NCBI GenBank assembly: GCA_010645155.1
Contig: CM021323.1
Location: forward strand, 3,951,478-4,015,477
DNA: 64,000 nucleotides
Direction of reading: 5' to 3'
DNA from: Tigriopus japonicus
Lineage: Eukaryota > Arthropoda > Copepoda > Harpacticoida > Harpacticidae
Shown here: one piece after another, positions 20,083 through 31,241 of the stretch
How positions within the stretch are numbered: position 1 is the first letter of the stretch
Layout of the letters: each line of letters opens with the position of its first letter
Program-made: the position numbers and the translations under genes
The notes under the pieces: model-generated
The model's input: the letters and a program-made list of their open reading frames with translations, nothing else
The model's database searches: none
Told to the model about the DNA's origin: nothing

Positions 20083-22373
20083 CCAACGCCATAAAAATGC
20101 TTCATTTTAGCGACTAACAAGCCGTGCTTTGTCATTCATCCATTCTTCATTGAAGAGTGAAACATGTCGTCCGCTTGGCGGTTGGTCGGAATCGCTATTT
20201 CACTGTCTGTGGGTGTCGAATCCATTTGGAGAGATAACTTCTAAATAACTCATTCCTATTCTCCTGGTCCAAAGCCCGCAATGGTTTACGCGTTTTCCTT
20301 GAATAGCTTTATTTATCCATGCACTTCTCCTGCTTTTTTTTCTTTTCTCATTCTGGTTCGTGGTAGGCGCCAAATCTGACTGGTTATCGTCTCCAGTCTT
20401 TGGAAAGATAGACCTGGAGCCATAAAAGTGACATGATTTGCATGGCTCTCCTAAGAGCAAACACCAACCACCCTGAGTCTTGGAGAGCTGGTAAATAAAT
20501 ATTTCTTTCAGCGTCAATAACTTGGGCTCTCTCGAGGATGAATGGGCCACGAGTCATCGGTCCACAATGGCCCAGGATGGCCACTAAGACATCCGCCGTC
20601 CTTGTCCAAATTCTAGGGCTTCATGTAGAGCTTGAAATTTATGAACTGTCAAGGTGTAATCAGAGAACAAACGCCAGCTCATCCATCCCTCAAGCATTGT
20701 TCCGCGTTCAAAAGATTCTACGCGAAGAGCCTTGAAAAGAGACTCGATGTTCACATTCAGCCAGCTGAACAGCCGAACATGCATAACGCACCGTCCGTGT
20801 TTTAGATTCTACGCAGTGGACGCGTGAGTGTCTGAGAGATCTCAAGATCGAATAAGTGAGTGAGTGAGTGGCCCCAATGAAAATAGGGCCCCAATCCAAC
20901 AGTGGTGCTTCTGACTGTGTTCGTGTTCGCGGTTCACACTGGATGTTGGGTGCTAAATTGAGACTCAATGGATGGATGATGCCCAGGAGCCCCGCCAGCA
21001 CTCATTTGTCCCGAGTGTTGTCAGATTTGTTCTGAGGGAGTTTGCTGAAAGAAAGACGAATAGAAAGACGTGTGGTGTGGCTTACAACAACTCAACGACA
21101 AGGGTGAACAACTCCGTGGAAATCTTTTGTAGTTGGTGTTTGAATCCTCGAGGGCAGACAACCAGGATCTGGGATGAAGGCCAGACATCATCTTTGGGGA
21201 GTTGTCAGAGCCATTCCATTAAGTCTAATTTGCGTGTTTAGGTGCATGTGGACATCCTTTGGCTCGGCTACCCCAGGATCACAAGGTTTGCTGAGCTTTC
21301 CGCCACTCATTTGTGTACTATCTAGCCCACAACCAATGGTTCAAGTGACTCATGCCAAGGGGGGTTTGTTGACAAATCAAATACTTCATAATGGCGAAGG
21401 AATATTGTCACTCAAGAGGCATAAATGGTTTGCGCTTTGAGTACAACCAATATTTCACTCGTCAGAGCAGAGATCATCCTGTGTCCATTATTGTTTTGAC
21501 AATTCATGAACCATGAGGGATCAGCTGAAAGCAGTTTCATTTGAAATGATGAGAAATATCATTCCCATGTTGCGGGGAATGCTTTGCAATGATCTTCTCA
21601 TTCAATCGCATTCCTGAGTCTTGAAGCCATCATCAACCTAAAATCACACTAACTAATGACGATTCAGGATCTGGCATTACTTGGCTATGATCTCACTCGA
21701 GTATTGGATTCATTTTTGGTCTGTGGCCATTAATTTGTCGTTTTGATCATTAGTTTGCCGAATTAATTACCATCGACGCGTACTCAGGATCTCCTTGGAA
21801 CTCTTCGAGTATATTTCCAAAGGCTATTAGTTCATTTCACGGCCGGACTATTCCCATTCGTCGACCTTGATTTTTTGCCCAGTAATCATCCTCACCATCC
21901 TCACCACCACAGTTTTAGGGGGAAGCTGGTCAACAACAGCTAATGTCATCATCTCTCCGTCTCAGGTTTCGTGCGTCTACTCAGTTTCGAAAAAAACGAG
22001 TAATTATTTTCGTCGGAGTTTTTTTTCACTAGAACTTTGCACACTCACATATTGCTCATACGTACTCAAGCTAAGGTGTCGGAAATGGCCGATGTATTTT
22101 CTTACCTTAGAGTTATTTTCCATTGCTGAAAGACAATGCTAAGCGCTGTGCTAAGAAATGCTCGAAGTAGTCTGGAACTTAGATAACAGCAATTCTACTT
22201 ATTGAGAAAATACGTCACAGTTCATGGACGCTGAGTTTACATAATGAAGACTTTAAAAGTATGTGTGAATCTCCTAGACGGGAAGTTCATATCGGACATC
22301 GCATTGATCCAGTTGGCGCAAGGAAACACAGCCTTGAACTCGCTCCTCATCTCATCTCTTTCTAGCCAAAATT

Positions 22374-25300
22374 ATGACCCAAGGATGGTCCATGTGCGTG
22401 GTTTTGATCTTCAGTATTCTCATTGGATTGGGCCAGGGCACCCCTCCTTGGCCAAATTCCTATTGGGACATTCCTGGAGAGTATTGCAGTGCTCGATACC
22501 CAAGTGGTCAATGTTGTAATGGGCGGCAAGATCCGTGCAGTGTACCCATCTTGGGCACTCTTTGTTATTGCGATACGTTTTGCAATCGAACTGAGAACTC
22601 GGATTGTTGTCCCGACTACTTCACACATTGTGAGGGACTCTCGGATTATCAGTATGCCCAAGCCAGACCGGAGGAAGTGATCAGACCTGAGGATTTGGAG
22701 TGCCCTCAAGGATCATCCCGAACCACAGATGGATCCAGTAAGCTCTAAATCTATTCGAAAACATTGCCTAATGGCTTGGAACAGTTCTGAGAAATTTTCC
22801 AACAGGTCCAAAATGCTTCTCTAATGGAAGGCTCGTGTCAACACGAGATAAAGTGGAGGATAACTGTAATATCTGGTAAGACATCTCAAACAAGAAACCG
22901 TTGTGTGTGTTGACAATTAGTAATGTCAAACAATCCCATGTTCGCTTGTTTTGTGGAACAGCAAGTGCCAAGTGTCGCCCTCCAATAGCAATTGCATGGA
23001 ACTCATCTGCGAGACCAAATTGTGCGCTTTGGAGCAACGCACCATCGACGAATTGGACTCTGGTTTCGCCTCCAACCAATATAGTTGGGAACCCACGACG
23101 AACTACTCAAATTTCTGGGGTTTGACATTGGAGGATGCCATAAGTAAGCGATTGGGGACTGTCCGACCTGAGGCTCCTGTAAGTGCGCTTGTGAGTACTA
23201 CTAACCCTGTGACAGAGCATGTCTTCCCCCTTTTCTCCTGTCTTCCTGACTGATGCTCTCCATCAATTGTCTCAGTTTGTGGCGTAAGTACACGTCATCT
23301 TTTTGACCAAATCAATACAAAGGGCAGCAAACTCAATTCTTGCAGCTCCACTTTGATATTGATATACTAATTCACATGTACCGCATGTCTGGGAGTCCTT
23401 AGTTTTCGTACAGAATGGATGGAGAGATCTGACATTGTTCTTCGACTTTGTGCTCGTGGTACGTAATCTTTTGGCAAACACACTTGTGGTTGTGAATTTT
23501 GTGGTTAGATTTTTTAACCAACACAAGTTTAAGACCCGACATTTGCATGCTGCTTTGTACCTTAAAGTATTTCAAATTTATTGGACTTCGGGTTTGGGCA
23601 CAGATAACTAAATACATGGATACCATGGCTAATTGAGGTTTTGATTAAAGTAGAGGCATCCTTGATTGTGGTTTGTTAAATAACGCATGTCAATTTTTGA
23701 GCCAGCCAATCAAATTATCAATCAAACACTTATCCATTTGGTATTTGGAGCCTACATCCTATTTTCAGCGCAAGAAGTTGCATAGAATGACAAATACAGA
23801 TTTTAAAATAAATTACACATAACACATTCTGAAATGTTGTTGCTTCAGTGATAATTGACACATTAAGTAAGAAATAGAAAGTGACGTCATTAAATATATG
23901 TCTAAAATCTTTTTCAAGAAAACGTGACCGTTTTTTTTGGATTGTTGGTGCAAGGGTCAGAGGGTAGAGCCTCGCCCGGCCAGCGAAGCCAGCCATCACA
24001 TCGTCCAAAGAAAAGGCTTTAGTCCAAAGTTGTTCCGATAGGCAATCTCATGTCCGGTATCAGAATGGTTCTCTGTCTGTGGGTGTGGATTAACGTCTAA
24101 AAGTTTCTTTAAGAAAAGTCGGGGAGGAGAATCGAACCTGGGACATCTATCACTATAGAAAACTGCTCTAACCACGACACCACGTCTCCTCCTTAATGCA
24201 ATGTGTGAATGAAATTTGGTTGACTCCAAGTCCACAATTGTTAGTCATAGCTAGGGCCTCCATTTTTTCGTCCTCCCTGCCTTTGGGATAAAAATGCAAA
24301 CAATCTGATGTTTTTCTTAGTTTGAAAAAGAAATTCAGAGTTGTATTATAGTTGGGGCTCTAAGGAGAAAGGTGGTGCAAGTTGATTTTTAACGAAGGCA
24401 TTCTTATAAGAAAGGGATAACAAGGAGAGAGTACGCTCGTATGTATATGAATGTAAAGACAAACTGAAACACGTTTCTCCTAAGAGCTCTTAAGTGGGAA
24501 GAAATAAAGATTGTAAATTACTTAGGTGTACTGTATGTATTATTATCTCAAGACAAATAGGAGTTGTTTGAGGAATGTCAAATTTCTTAACACATAGGTC
24601 AGCGATATGTCGGCAATTGAGTTCTTCTACCGTTCTGAAGACCTTCCCAAGTCGTTTGACGCTCGGGATAAATGGCCAGGAAAAATTACTCCCGTTTTGG
24701 ACCAAGGAGATTGTGGAGCTTCATGGGCCTTTTCTACAATATCTGTGGCTTCTGACAGGTTGGGTAAAAATGAGCCTGGACAAGTGATCGCTCACTAAGA
24801 AGATTTCTTTTTCGTCATGCGCAGATTTGCTATTGAAGGACAAACTGAAGAAGCCTTGTCGCCCCAATCGTTGATTTCGTGTAACACTCAAGGTCAGCAT
24901 GGATGCAGAGGTGGATCAGTTGACAGGGCATGGAATTTCTTACGAAGATATGGGTAAGTAAGTCTTGACCAATGCTTGTTCTTCGTTTCTGTTTGAAGTT
25001 TTGGATACTTAAACATTGGCGCTTTTTAATCATTATGTAGGAGTGTTCCCGAGGAGTGCTATTCCTTCGAAAATTTTGAAGGCTATGGTGCAGATGAAGA
25101 AGCGAGTACTTGTCGAATTCCCAGAGGGCGAAAATCTCGACCATTAAAGGCGTTTGAGGATTGCAAAGGTTTGGAGGGCCGTCGAGGTTTATTTCGAACA
25201 CAACCAGCCTACAAAGTTGGGCGACGAAACACACGAGAACACCCAAGAAGAACCGAGGAAGACATCATGTTTGAAATCATGACACATGGGCCTGTTCAAG

Positions 25301-26247
25301 GTTTGTCCCTAGCTACGGCAGATTCATTGTTTAATTTGTCTTTTGAAGTAAAACATTATTCGCTTGAAAACTACTTTAAAAGAGATCACTTGACGACCTA
25401 TTACATTGAAGATAAACATGGTTCAAATAAAAAAAAACTAAAAAAATTCTAAGTCAATGCCAGACGGATTGGCATCAGAAAATGAAAAGGAAGGTGGAAA
25501 AGAAAGCTATTTGCCTTTTATAAATCAATGCAAAATTGTTTCTCCCCCACAAAGAAATATTCCTGAGATGTAGGCGGACGGCTAGTTTTAGAATCATTGT
25601 ATGCATATTTTTTTGTACACGCAAAATATGTAAGTGATTAGGGTGGTGCAATGAATAGAGGAGTAAGAGCTCTGTTGGAACGAATCAGCCCACAAGTTAG
25701 GGTTTAAGATGACTGACAATCTTAGAAAGAACTGCTTCAACCTTGTTCACTAGGCTGGCAATCATTTTGATTTCAGCTCTTATGGAAGTGCCCTCAGATT
25801 TTTTCATGTATCAGAGCGGAATCTACCAAAAGACCAATCTGGCATCACAGTCCCAAAAAGGCTTTCATTCCCTCAAGTTGATCGGATGGGGAGAAGAGAG
25901 AGGCATTCCATATTGGGTAAGTAAAATCAAGATGCGCAGTGATGTAACATACAAATTCCCTAGATGACAATTCTTTTCAATAAATCCAGATTTGTGCCAA
26001 CTCGTGGGGCGAGGATTGGGGTGAATCCGGATTCGTCCGGATTCGTCGAGGCGTGAACGAGGTGAACATTGAGGATTTTGTGGTAGGCGTGTGGGTTCAA
26101 ACGGAAAGGCGAGTTCGAGGCCAGCAACGTGAACGCAGACAACGGCGATTAAGTCGAATGGCAGCTCGCCGAGCTCGAGCTAACCATTTTCGACGGAGAC
26201 AGAGCGATAAAGATAACCAAGTCATGAACCATTACCAAGTGGGATAA
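22374..26247 (+). CDS. TINAGL1: Tubulointerstitial nephritis antigen-like protein (secreted, inactive cathepsin-B fold)
   Basis: Eight exons: 22374-22737, 22806-22875, 22962-23178, 24598-24758, 24825-24953, 25041-25300, 25777-25916 and 25990-26247. Phases agree; about 532 aa (human about 467). TINAG-type proteins are secreted matrix proteins that bind laminin and integrins. Residues 1-22 form a signal peptide. C38-C86 form a somatomedin-B-like cysteine cluster (CCNGRQDPCSVPI, CYCDTFCNRTENSDCCPDYF). Exons 2-3 add a VWC-like CxC segment. The C1A papain fold starts about residue 236. The catalytic Cys is replaced by Ser259 (LDQGDCGASWAFST), as in TINAG relatives, while the His (GFHSLKLIGWG) and Asn (ICANSWGEDWGESGF) regions remain. 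The C-terminus has an unusual ~40-residue Arg-rich extension (RRVRGQQRERRQRRLSRMAA). A poly(A) signal lies near 26370. The 1.4-kb intron 3 contains a tRNA-like element. Confidence 0.9.
24120..24192 (-). repeat. tRNA-like (SINE-type) sequence in an intron
   Basis: On the minus strand there is an A-box-like GTGTCGTGGTTAGAGCAG (24180-24163) and a near-consensus B box GGTTCGATTCT (24138-24128), spaced as in a tRNA. The anticodon arm would have a 4-nt loop and the T stem does not pair, so it is not a functional tRNA. A tRNA-derived SINE head or a tRNA pseudogene fits best. Confidence 0.5.
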
Positions 26248-26746
26248 TGATTACGATGACGCCACAGTTGCTCGGCCAAGATCAAGCCAAAATCTCAAGA
26301 AACCCCCCAAATACTAAAGAGCTTCTAATCTTCTTCCTTTCCCTATTTTCCTCACGTAGAAACTGCCAATAAAACTGCCGAGTTTTTTATGGACGATTAT
26401 GCTACTCAAATGTATCCAAAATAGTAATCATCTGAATGAAGGCATTAAACAGTATTCTCAGCAGACAACTGAAGTTGTTTTTTTTCGGCATTTTTTTCGA
26501 ACGAGCGAGCGACTAAATAAAGATCTGTATTTCTGTAGAGCATAAGAGACAGAGAGATTCGTTGGCAAATGATGACGATTCGAGCGAATACTGATTTAAC
26601 TACTTCTCATCCCAAGCCAGTGGAATAATAAAGCATAAAGAGGCATCATGGTAAAAAAACATATTTAAGAAACAAATAACTTATCCTTTCATCCAACTAT
26701 CTGTGGATGAGTTCAACAACAGCCACTAAATACTACATAATTCAGG
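26248..26746. other. Intergenic between convergent TINAGL1 and ANKFN1
   Basis: 3' UTRs of both genes; a plus-strand AATAAA near 26370 serves the TINAG-like gene. No other feature seen. Confidence 0.5.
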
Positions 26747-29700
26747 TCACAATAATGTGGAATGTCGCGAAATGTGCTCGATCGCAGCCAGGAGATCGTT
26801 TTTCATCCGAACAAAGAGCCGTCCTTTCTTCCACGGATTCTGCAGGTTCAAAGGCTTGAAATCGTCTCGCAGACATCTTTCTCGATTCCCAATCACGGCC
26901 ACGAGGCAAAAGTTCTTGAGACGCTCGTTCTCGTAAATCGGTCCCTCTTTGCCCTTTAAGATGACCGCCATATTCAGTTGTTTGATGACGAGGTCAATCA
27001 CTTCTCGGGCCGTCGTCGAATGGGTCACGTTCAATTTGACCGATGTACCACTAGCCAAACCAGTGTCATAGGCCGCATAAACTTGCAGAACATTGGGTTC
27101 AGGGGAGTCCGGCCGATCGAAATTGGCAAAACGTCCGCCTTGTGTGATTCGTGGGTCAAAAGTACCTGAACTGACTGAACTCGACAAGTTCTCATATTGC
27201 GGTGGCGGGGCATGGGATGAAGTGCGAGGTTGAGTACTTGGAACTGGCCGTGATGGGGTTTGATCTGAGGTGGAAGAAATTGACGAGTTTGTACTATGAT
27301 GAGATTGAGTGAGGCTCGACAAAGATGAGGGTGGTCCCAATGCATTCGGATTCAAGCCCAAAGTATGATGATGGTGATGATGATGATGACCCCCACTCAT
27401 GGGTGGGACGGGCTGGGGAAAGTTGTGAACTTCGTTTTCCTTGTTGCTTTGGTGGGACAAGTGAAATTCAAGTGGGTCCGACCTTGTGGTGGGTGTGCGC
27501 GTCAACTTTGTTGAAGTCGACGGATTAGAAGAACGAGGATTCGAGCCACTGGCATAAGCTCGATCCGACACGGACGAAGAGCTCCGTTGGAAGACGGAAG
27601 ATTGCGAGATGGTCGAGTTCTGTCTCGAAATGGAGAGGGAAAAGCGGCTGTCATCGGGCACGTAGGACTGGTTTGAGTACCAATCTGAAATGTTTTCGAA
27701 CTTGACCCCACATTCCGAACCTTTTCGGCGGGCTTCGGAAAGGACGTCTAGAATCCATCGGACGTCTTTCCACGAGTCTTCGAGTCTTGAGTGAAAGTTT
27801 TGGAGTTTGTGAAGGTAACCTTGGGTCTCCTCCAGCTCTTTGGTGGAGAAGGCTTCTCTCTGGTTCTGTTTCGCACTGAGCAATTCGAATTCCAAGTAGA
27901 GCGTGGCGCGAGAAAACGCGGTTAAGAGATCACGAAAGTAGGCACGAAGGTGAAACACTTCAAAGAGTTGAACAGGTATGGATAGGAGATCACTTCTCTC
28001 GAGATTCAATGGTGGTCGGACGTCGGCCACGCTACACACGTGCTCCGAAGAAGGAACCACCAGGATCACAGAGATTTCCGCCGAGAGCTCGAAAATCTCG
28101 GCGTCATAGAGTCGGTGGGCGCCTCGCAATTCCTCTGGGATGTCCAAGGTGTCAAACAATCGCTTCATGGAAGCCTCGAGCTGACTGCCAAAGGCGAATT
28201 GAGATTCCGTGGGCTTGAGATGCTTTAGCAAATGATATTGCACATCCGACCCTTCTTCACCTTCTCCAGCCAGAAAGTTGGTGGTGGGACTAGGCGCTTG
28301 CATCGCAGACGTTTGGCTGAAGATCCGCCCCAATTTATTCACCCATGCCCATTCGTCGCAAGTGACGTGGGGGTTGGCACGCACTTTCACGTACGGCAAG
28401 ATCGAAGGACTCGTGTTGGTCACCATGACCCGCATGCTATCTAGAGCCGAAACGGCTTGAATGTAGCACAGATAGAGTCCCTTGGAGAGGCAAATTGCAC
28501 TAACTTGATGAAAGAGGATCTGTTCCCGAATGGTCAAACGAATCTGATCCATGGCGCTGTGCTCTGAATCGGGTCCGACTTTTTGAGCTTTGGTCAGAGG
28601 CACCCATTTCAGACTGAGACTCACCAATGACTTGGGCTGACGGATGTGACTCACCATTGAGAACACGACCGATCCATCCGTCAGATAAATCGGCGTATGA
28701 TAAGGAAGGCCTAACTCGCACAAGCCCAAAGCGTGCTGCATATTTTGCACGGCTTGTAGGAGCTTCAAGCGGAAACTGGTGGCCGACGTGTGATTGAGCT
28801 TGGACGTTTCTTGACGGACTCGTTCCACATCCCCGAGGGCGTGTCCGAGTTTGGCAAACCATTGGTATTCGCTCATCAGGTTACCCGTGTATTGATCACA
28901 AATTTCCATGAGCGGGAGCACCTCTTCGTTGGTCGTGAGGATCTTGTCTTCGTGGAAGAGAATACAACAAAGATAGGCTCGACCCGATATCAAACACTTT
29001 TGCAACTTGGGAGCCGAACTCGTGGTGAAGAGTTGTCTCAACCCCCCCTTGCGTTTGGAAAACTTTTGCGGCTCATAGGCCTCGTCATCTTGGCCCACGA
29101 AATGGTTTAAGATGTCTTGACAGATATCGAATTGCCGGTTTATACGGGGCACCCGATCTTCCACCCCGCGCCAAGATGAGGGCACCACGGATTTCGGGGT
29201 GGCGGCGCTGAAGGGTCCAAATCCCTGCGGGTTGCCAAACGAGGCCCGAATAAAGTACCGCTGACCCTCAACCAGGTCATCAATGACCGTGGTCAAGGTC
29301 TTGACGTTTTGATCGATCAGCTCGCCTTCGACCCGCGCAAAAGAATCCTGTCGACTCCACTGGATTTTGTACTTGGTGAACGAGGCTGGCCCTCCGCCCA
29401 TATCCGGTTCATGCAAACGCACCGACACGCAATTCGAGCCCACCACTTCGGCCTCCACCGTGGGCGGGGCGTGAGGTCGACCCTGGGCCTCAAAGCCTTG
29501 TCGTAGTCGACGCAAAGTGGACACGCGTTTCTGCCACAAGCTCTGCTGCTTTTCGCACTCTTTGAGTTGGGCCTGACTGAGCACGCCCGCCGCACCCGGG
29601 GCCCCGTGGGCCTGCCCATTTTGGGTGGCCCGCATCAGTTGGCCGAATTTCTCGACCTGTTTCTTGGCTTCGGCCAAAAGTGAGGCGTAATGGGCCAAGG

Positions 29701-29923
29701 CGCCTTCGGGCGTGGGGAAACGCCCACCTTCGCGGGCTCCGGCTGTCAGTAAGAGGTGGACCAGATCGGCGTTGCCCGTGGCAAAGGCCAAGTCCAAAGG
29801 CGAGAACCCATCGGCGTTCAAGGCCGACAGATTGTCGGGAGGCGTGGCGTCCAGGATGGCTCGACATTTCTCGAGTTTCTCGTGCTCAACGGCCGAGCAC
29901 AACGCCTGGAAATGAATGTCCAT
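26747..29923 (-). CDS. ANKFN1: ANKFN1 / wide awake homologue (ankyrin, FN3 and RA domains)
   Basis: Continuous open frame from an ATG at 29923 (good context GCCATGG) to a stop at 26747, 1058 aa, unusually intronless. Drosophila Wide awake acts in clock neurons to promote sleep onset by controlling GABA-A receptor surface levels; ANKFN1 is the vertebrate form. Order: ankyrin repeats at about 5-75 (ADGFSPLDLAFATGNADLVH); a coiled-coil-like linker; an FN3 domain at about 150-255 (YKIQWSRQDSF, GQRYFIRASFGNPQGFGPF); the large conserved central region (LISGRAYLCCILFHEDKIL, LPYHTPIYLTDGSVVFSMVS); a Ser-rich region with an 8-His run; and a C-terminal Ras-association domain (VLQVYAAYDTGLASGTSVKL). The frame stays open about 26 codons upstream without another ATG, so an extra upstream coding exon is possible. 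Convergent with TINAGL1. Confidence 0.88.
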   Translation of the reverse strand: MDIHFQALCSAVEHEKLEKCRAILDATPPDNLSALNADGFSPLDLAFATGNADLVHLLLTAGAREGGRFPTPEGALAHYASLLAEAKKQVEKFGQLMRATQNGQAHGAPGAAGVLSQAQLKECEKQQSLWQKRVSTLRRLRQGFEAQGRPHAPPTVEAEVVGSNCVSVRLHEPDMGGGPASFTKYKIQWSRQDSFARVEGELIDQNVKTLTTVIDDLVEGQRYFIRASFGNPQGFGPFSAATPKSVVPSSWRGVEDRVPRINRQFDICQDILNHFVGQDDEAYEPQKFSKRKGGLRQLFTTSSAPKLQKCLISGRAYLCCILFHEDKILTTNEEVLPLMEICDQYTGNLMSEYQWFAKLGHALGDVERVRQETSKLNHTSATSFRLKLLQAVQNMQHALGLCELGLPYHTPIYLTDGSVVFSMVSHIRQPKSLVSLSLKWVPLTKAQKVGPDSEHSAMDQIRLTIREQILFHQVSAICLSKGLYLCYIQAVSALDSMRVMVTNTSPSILPYVKVRANPHVTCDEWAWVNKLGRIFSQTSAMQAPSPTTNFLAGEGEEGSDVQYHLLKHLKPTESQFAFGSQLEASMKRLFDTLDIPEELRGAHRLYDAEIFELSAEISVILVVPSSEHVCSVADVRPPLNLERSDLLSIPVQLFEVFHLRAYFRDLLTAFSRATLYLEFELLSAKQNQREAFSTKELEETQGYLHKLQNFHSRLEDSWKDVRWILDVLSEARRKGSECGVKFENISDWYSNQSYVPDDSRFSLSISRQNSTISQSSVFQRSSSSVSDRAYASGSNPRSSNPSTSTKLTRTPTTRSDPLEFHLSHQSNKENEVHNFPQPVPPMSGGHHHHHHHHTLGLNPNALGPPSSLSSLTQSHHSTNSSISSTSDQTPSRPVPSTQPRTSSHAPPPQYENLSSSVSSGTFDPRITQGGRFANFDRPDSPEPNVLQVYAAYDTGLASGTSVKLNVTHSTTAREVIDLVIKQLNMAVILKGKEGPIYENERLKNFCLVAVIGNRERCLRDDFKPLNLQNPWKKGRLFVRMKNDLLAAIEHISRHSTLL

Positions 29924-31241
29924 GGCGGAATTAAGCGGGTCGCGGGTGTTGGGGCGGGGCAACCGGGGTGATGGCACACCCACCACACGATAAGGGAGCT
30001 TTCATGGTCGGGGCTCAGTTCGAATGATGGGCCCATCGGATCATGGTGGGCGTGGTGATGAGGGTGGTTAGGACACGACTGACTTTCAAGACTTGAGATT
30101 GGCCTTCATCAAGAATGAATAATTCATTAATTACTCTCTAAAGAGTTCTTTGGGTCACTCACTCGATCACAACAATGAGCAGGACACGGTCAACAACGCG
30201 TGTTATTCATACGAGAATCAATCAAAACAGGGTGTCCAGTCTGTAAGTTAAGAAAATCATAAAGCTTTGAATTATTGATAAATAAATCTATGCTACGCAC
30301 TTTGGGCCGGCCTAAAATAAAATCGAGTATTTTAATCACCTTTATTACCTCCCAATTTTGTCGCTTACGTGATTCTTGTGCATTTTTCCAGTAGCGAAAA
30401 GGCAAAAGAATAGGTCTCACCCTGCCAAGGCTGCTGCAATGTCGTCTAAATAAGGTTGGCAGAGCGATTGTCCGTGCGTAATGCAGGCCCCCCCGCACAG
30501 GTGAATCTAAGAGTGACCTTTACGAAAAGCGTGATCTTTCTCTTCAAAAGTATTCGGAGGCTCGTAGTGGCTAAATATGAAAGTATCCGGTCAATTTAAT
30601 AATTTTTAAAGGTTCCAATGATCTTAGGACTAATTTAAACGCATATCAGCATCTAGAATTTCATCATACGTTTAAAATTGTCAGCTTTCGAAAGTTTGAA
30701 CCAATTTTTAGCCATCATTATTTTTAGCTTTAGAAATTGACAACCAGCTAGCACTGATGCTTGTGACTGAATGATTTTTTATTCCAAGGTTATCCTTGGC
30801 CCTTTTAATTTTGCTTTCAACACACGGTGACCCTGATTATAACCCGAGCTATTTATAACGTCGAAATTTTAAACTCATCGGCCCAAAATTCAGTAAAATC
30901 CCAAAAATATTCCAAATTTTCTCCTTTAAAAAGCTATGTAGTCTTTTTCATTTGCTTCACTTGAGTTTTTTTTCCTTTCAAATATACTTGTTTCGGCACA
31001 TTTTCGAGGCTACAACAGTAGGCTCTGAACTTATTTAACCGTTGGCGCTTGATTGGCGAGGGCTGACACGTACGAAACAAGAGAGAGGTCTCTCTCTTTC
31101 AACGTGCGCTCGACAGCTGAAAATCGCCCCGATCAAACGAGAAAAACAAGACAACCGCAGAAATAGCAATCCGCCCGGCCACACCCATCCATCCACGAAA
31201 TCCTGGTCTCCCGGGTTTGAGTCCTCCCCCTCGTCTTGAAC
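29924..31241. other. Divergent promoter region between ANKFN1 and the RhoGEF
   Basis: No supported gene. The half near 30200-30480 contains an ORF of transposon-like appearance without a recognised domain. The end near 31050-31240 is GC-richer and pyrimidine-rich, consistent with a RhoGEF 5' UTR. Confidence 0.45.

Larger units (their letters stand above)
18783..22373. other. Intergenic, no supported gene
   Basis: Contains a perfect hairpin at 19633-19673 and a GA microsatellite at 20055-20082. Several minus-strand ORFs at 20200-21000 lack domains, have antisense partners and are not supported. The promoter of the TINAG-like gene lies at the right end. Confidence 0.45.

Noticed and set aside
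20200..20784. Cluster of overlapping minus-strand ORFs (up to 116 aa)
   Set aside because: No domain, odd composition, ORFs overlap in several frames on both strands; no splice-consistent gene could be built.
24120..24192. Functional tRNA gene
   Set aside because: A and B boxes are good but the anticodon loop would have 4 nt and the T stem does not pair.
27362..27394. (CAT/GAT)n microsatellite as an independent element
   Set aside because: It is the poly-His codon run of ANKFN1 and is described there.
29317..29971. Several ORFs on both strands over the ANKFN1 5' end
   Set aside because: GC-rich shadows of the ANKFN1 coding frame; the true frame carries the ankyrin and FN3 motifs.
30190..30498. 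102-aa minus-strand ORF between ANKFN1 and the RhoGEF
   Set aside because: No recognisable motif; might be a transposon scrap but nothing supports it.
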